Positions 62,995 through 64,000 of a stretch of 64,000 bases of DNA are shown here, in pieces. The DNA is taken from assembly GCA_003255025.1 (NCBI GenBank), contig QANY01005406.1, positions 248,001-312,000 of the forward strand, given 5' to 3'. Under the pieces are notes generated by a model. That model saw only the letters and a list, made by a program, of their open reading frames with translations, was not told where the DNA came from and ran no database searches. This DNA is from Datisca glomerata. Its lineage: Eukaryota > Streptophyta > Magnoliopsida > Cucurbitales > Datiscaceae. Position numbers and translations under genes: made by a program. Numbering within the stretch: position 1 is the first letter of the stretch; the number at the start of each line of letters is the position of its first letter.

Positions 62995-63102
62995 TTAGTT
63001 ACAGAACCTATCCTCCTCAGTGCTCAACCAACATAAGAGCGAGCGGTCGCCGTATTTGAATGGGTACTCTCCGTACACGTCGTCAATCACAAAAGTGTCC
63101 AG
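62995..63102 (-). CDS. Candidate last exon of an unidentified gene running off the right edge
   Basis: After an acceptor-like pyrimidine stretch ending TTGCCAG (63103), a 108-nt block stays open for 35 codons and ends at TAA (62995-62997): LDTFVIDDVYGEYPFKYGDR, SLLCWLSTEE, DRFCN. The composition is ordinary coding (GC-richer than its surroundings, balanced residues), unlike the AT-rich frames nearby. I do not recognise the family. Upstream exons would lie at coordinates above 63102; none was found in 63103-64000, so they are probably beyond the window, or this is an isolated gene fragment. Confidence 0.45.
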   Translation of the reverse strand: MDTFVIDDVYGEYPFKYGDRSLLCWLSTEEDRFCN

Positions 63103-64000
63103 CTGGCAATAATAACTGGGCCTCAAGCTTTTACAGCCACTTATTTCAGCTAATCATGAATTAAACAAGCATCTTGCGTGACTCATTCTATGTTAACTTT
63201 CCATAACAAGAGAGATAATGAAGATAATTTTTGTTTGTACTTATTTTCACTCTCTCTCTCTCCTAGCATATTATTGAAATAATACTGTAAATTTTTCCTA
63301 TCATGTGCAAAATAAACTCGATTTTTTCAAAACCATGTAAGCATGACTTATATAATATAAGTTCGAGTAATAATTTAAAGTCACAAATCATCTTGATAAA
63401 TATGTATTGAATTTTGAATTTTTATATCTTTAATGATATCATGCGATCATCTTTATACAAAATATAAGTTTTCAATTCAGAACATATATATTTGTTATAA
63501 AAAAATAAAGATTAAGATATCATGTGAGCATCATCTTTATACGAAAATAGAGAATTTTTAAGTTCAAATTGCAATTATACATCTGTCATAAAAAAATAAA
63601 CATTAAGAGTTGTGTTCTCGACAATGGCTTAAAAAGTATGAACACAGATACGTGATATGGATAAGACACGATACTGATATATTGAGATGCCATTTTTCAA
63701 TAAAATAGCATGCATTTACAGGAAAATGTTAAGTATAATAACTATATATTTTTATAATATTTATGTATGCGAAAAAGTATTTGCATCAAAAAAGCTAATT
63801 TTAATTCTTGATCAAGTAACAATCCTAAGAAGAAGATGCATTAAAAAAAAGTTAACTTAAGAGTACCGGGCTTTTCTTAAGCCTTTGCAATATGTTTTTC
63901 TCCCTATTTTAATCTAATTTAAATCCGAAGTAATTTTTTATTGTTTTTAGTTCATTTCTTTTTCTATTTACATTTCAATGCTTATTTTATTCATGTATAT
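63103..64000. other. AT-rich sequence, intron or intergenic
   Basis: A duplicated segment is visible: ATGATATCATGCGATCATCTTTATACAAAATA (63433 on) resembles the stretch from about 63514, and TTTGTTATAAAAAAATAAAGATTAAGA (63490) resembles the stretch near 63580. No gene is supported. It may be an intron of the gene ending at 62995. Confidence 0.35.

Overview
This is a nuclear DNA window from a flowering plant, most likely a eudicot. It is AT-rich, has intron-rich genes, and is crowded with degraded transposable elements. I could not name the species. Only three complete protein-coding genes are well supported, all on the minus strand: a UPL4-type HECT ubiquitin ligase (CDS 7050-15719, 17 coding exons, 1544 aa), an NF-YB histone-fold transcription subunit (CDS 36293-38796, 6 coding exons including a 6-nt microexon, 172 aa), and an AP2/TOE-type double-AP2 transcription factor (CDS 52476-55044, 10 exons, 496 aa) carrying a miR172 target site. 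For each, the exon chain was rebuilt by hand: every junction obeys GT-AG and every exon length keeps frame. A fourth gene is represented only by a candidate last exon near the right edge (62995-63102, minus).

Layout: 1 to about 6.2 kb is a degraded Mutator-like element (MULE). It holds a minus-strand transposase relic, a convergent plus-strand Ulp1 (C48) protease relic, and four blocks of a hairpin-forming 42-bp repeat. UPL4 follows; nearly all of its last intron is Helitron-derived, and a gap (N run between C tracts) lies in another intron. From 17.4 to 29.6 kb there is a minus-strand LINE (nucleic-acid-binding ORF1, endonuclease, RT, zf-RVT and RNase H relics) split by a nested Ty3/gypsy-type LTR element (22.3-28.7 kb) full of internal minisatellites. 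From 29.8 to 34.4 kb lies a second LTR element, minus oriented, without recognisable pol, whose interior is mostly short-period tandem repeats. NF-YB is at 36.3-39.1 kb.

39.4-52.4 kb is a gene-poor, AT-rich stretch with Helitron-like pieces, a SINE with an intact 13-bp target duplication, a 53-bp x4 array and other duplications. AP2/TOE is at 52.5-55.3 kb. The rest (55.5-64 kb) is mostly repeats: LTR-like remnants, an inverted copy of the Helitron found inside UPL4, an 83-bp array and a pyrimidine-rich array.

The three genes are not an operon or pathway cluster. UPL4 acts in protein turnover, NF-YB in CCAAT-box transcription, and AP2/TOE in miR172-controlled flowering or organ identity. The most unusual items are the repeat-laden MULE with Ulp1, the Helitron-built UPL4 intron, the NF-YB microexon with an adjoining two-motif microsatellite, and the nested retroelements.
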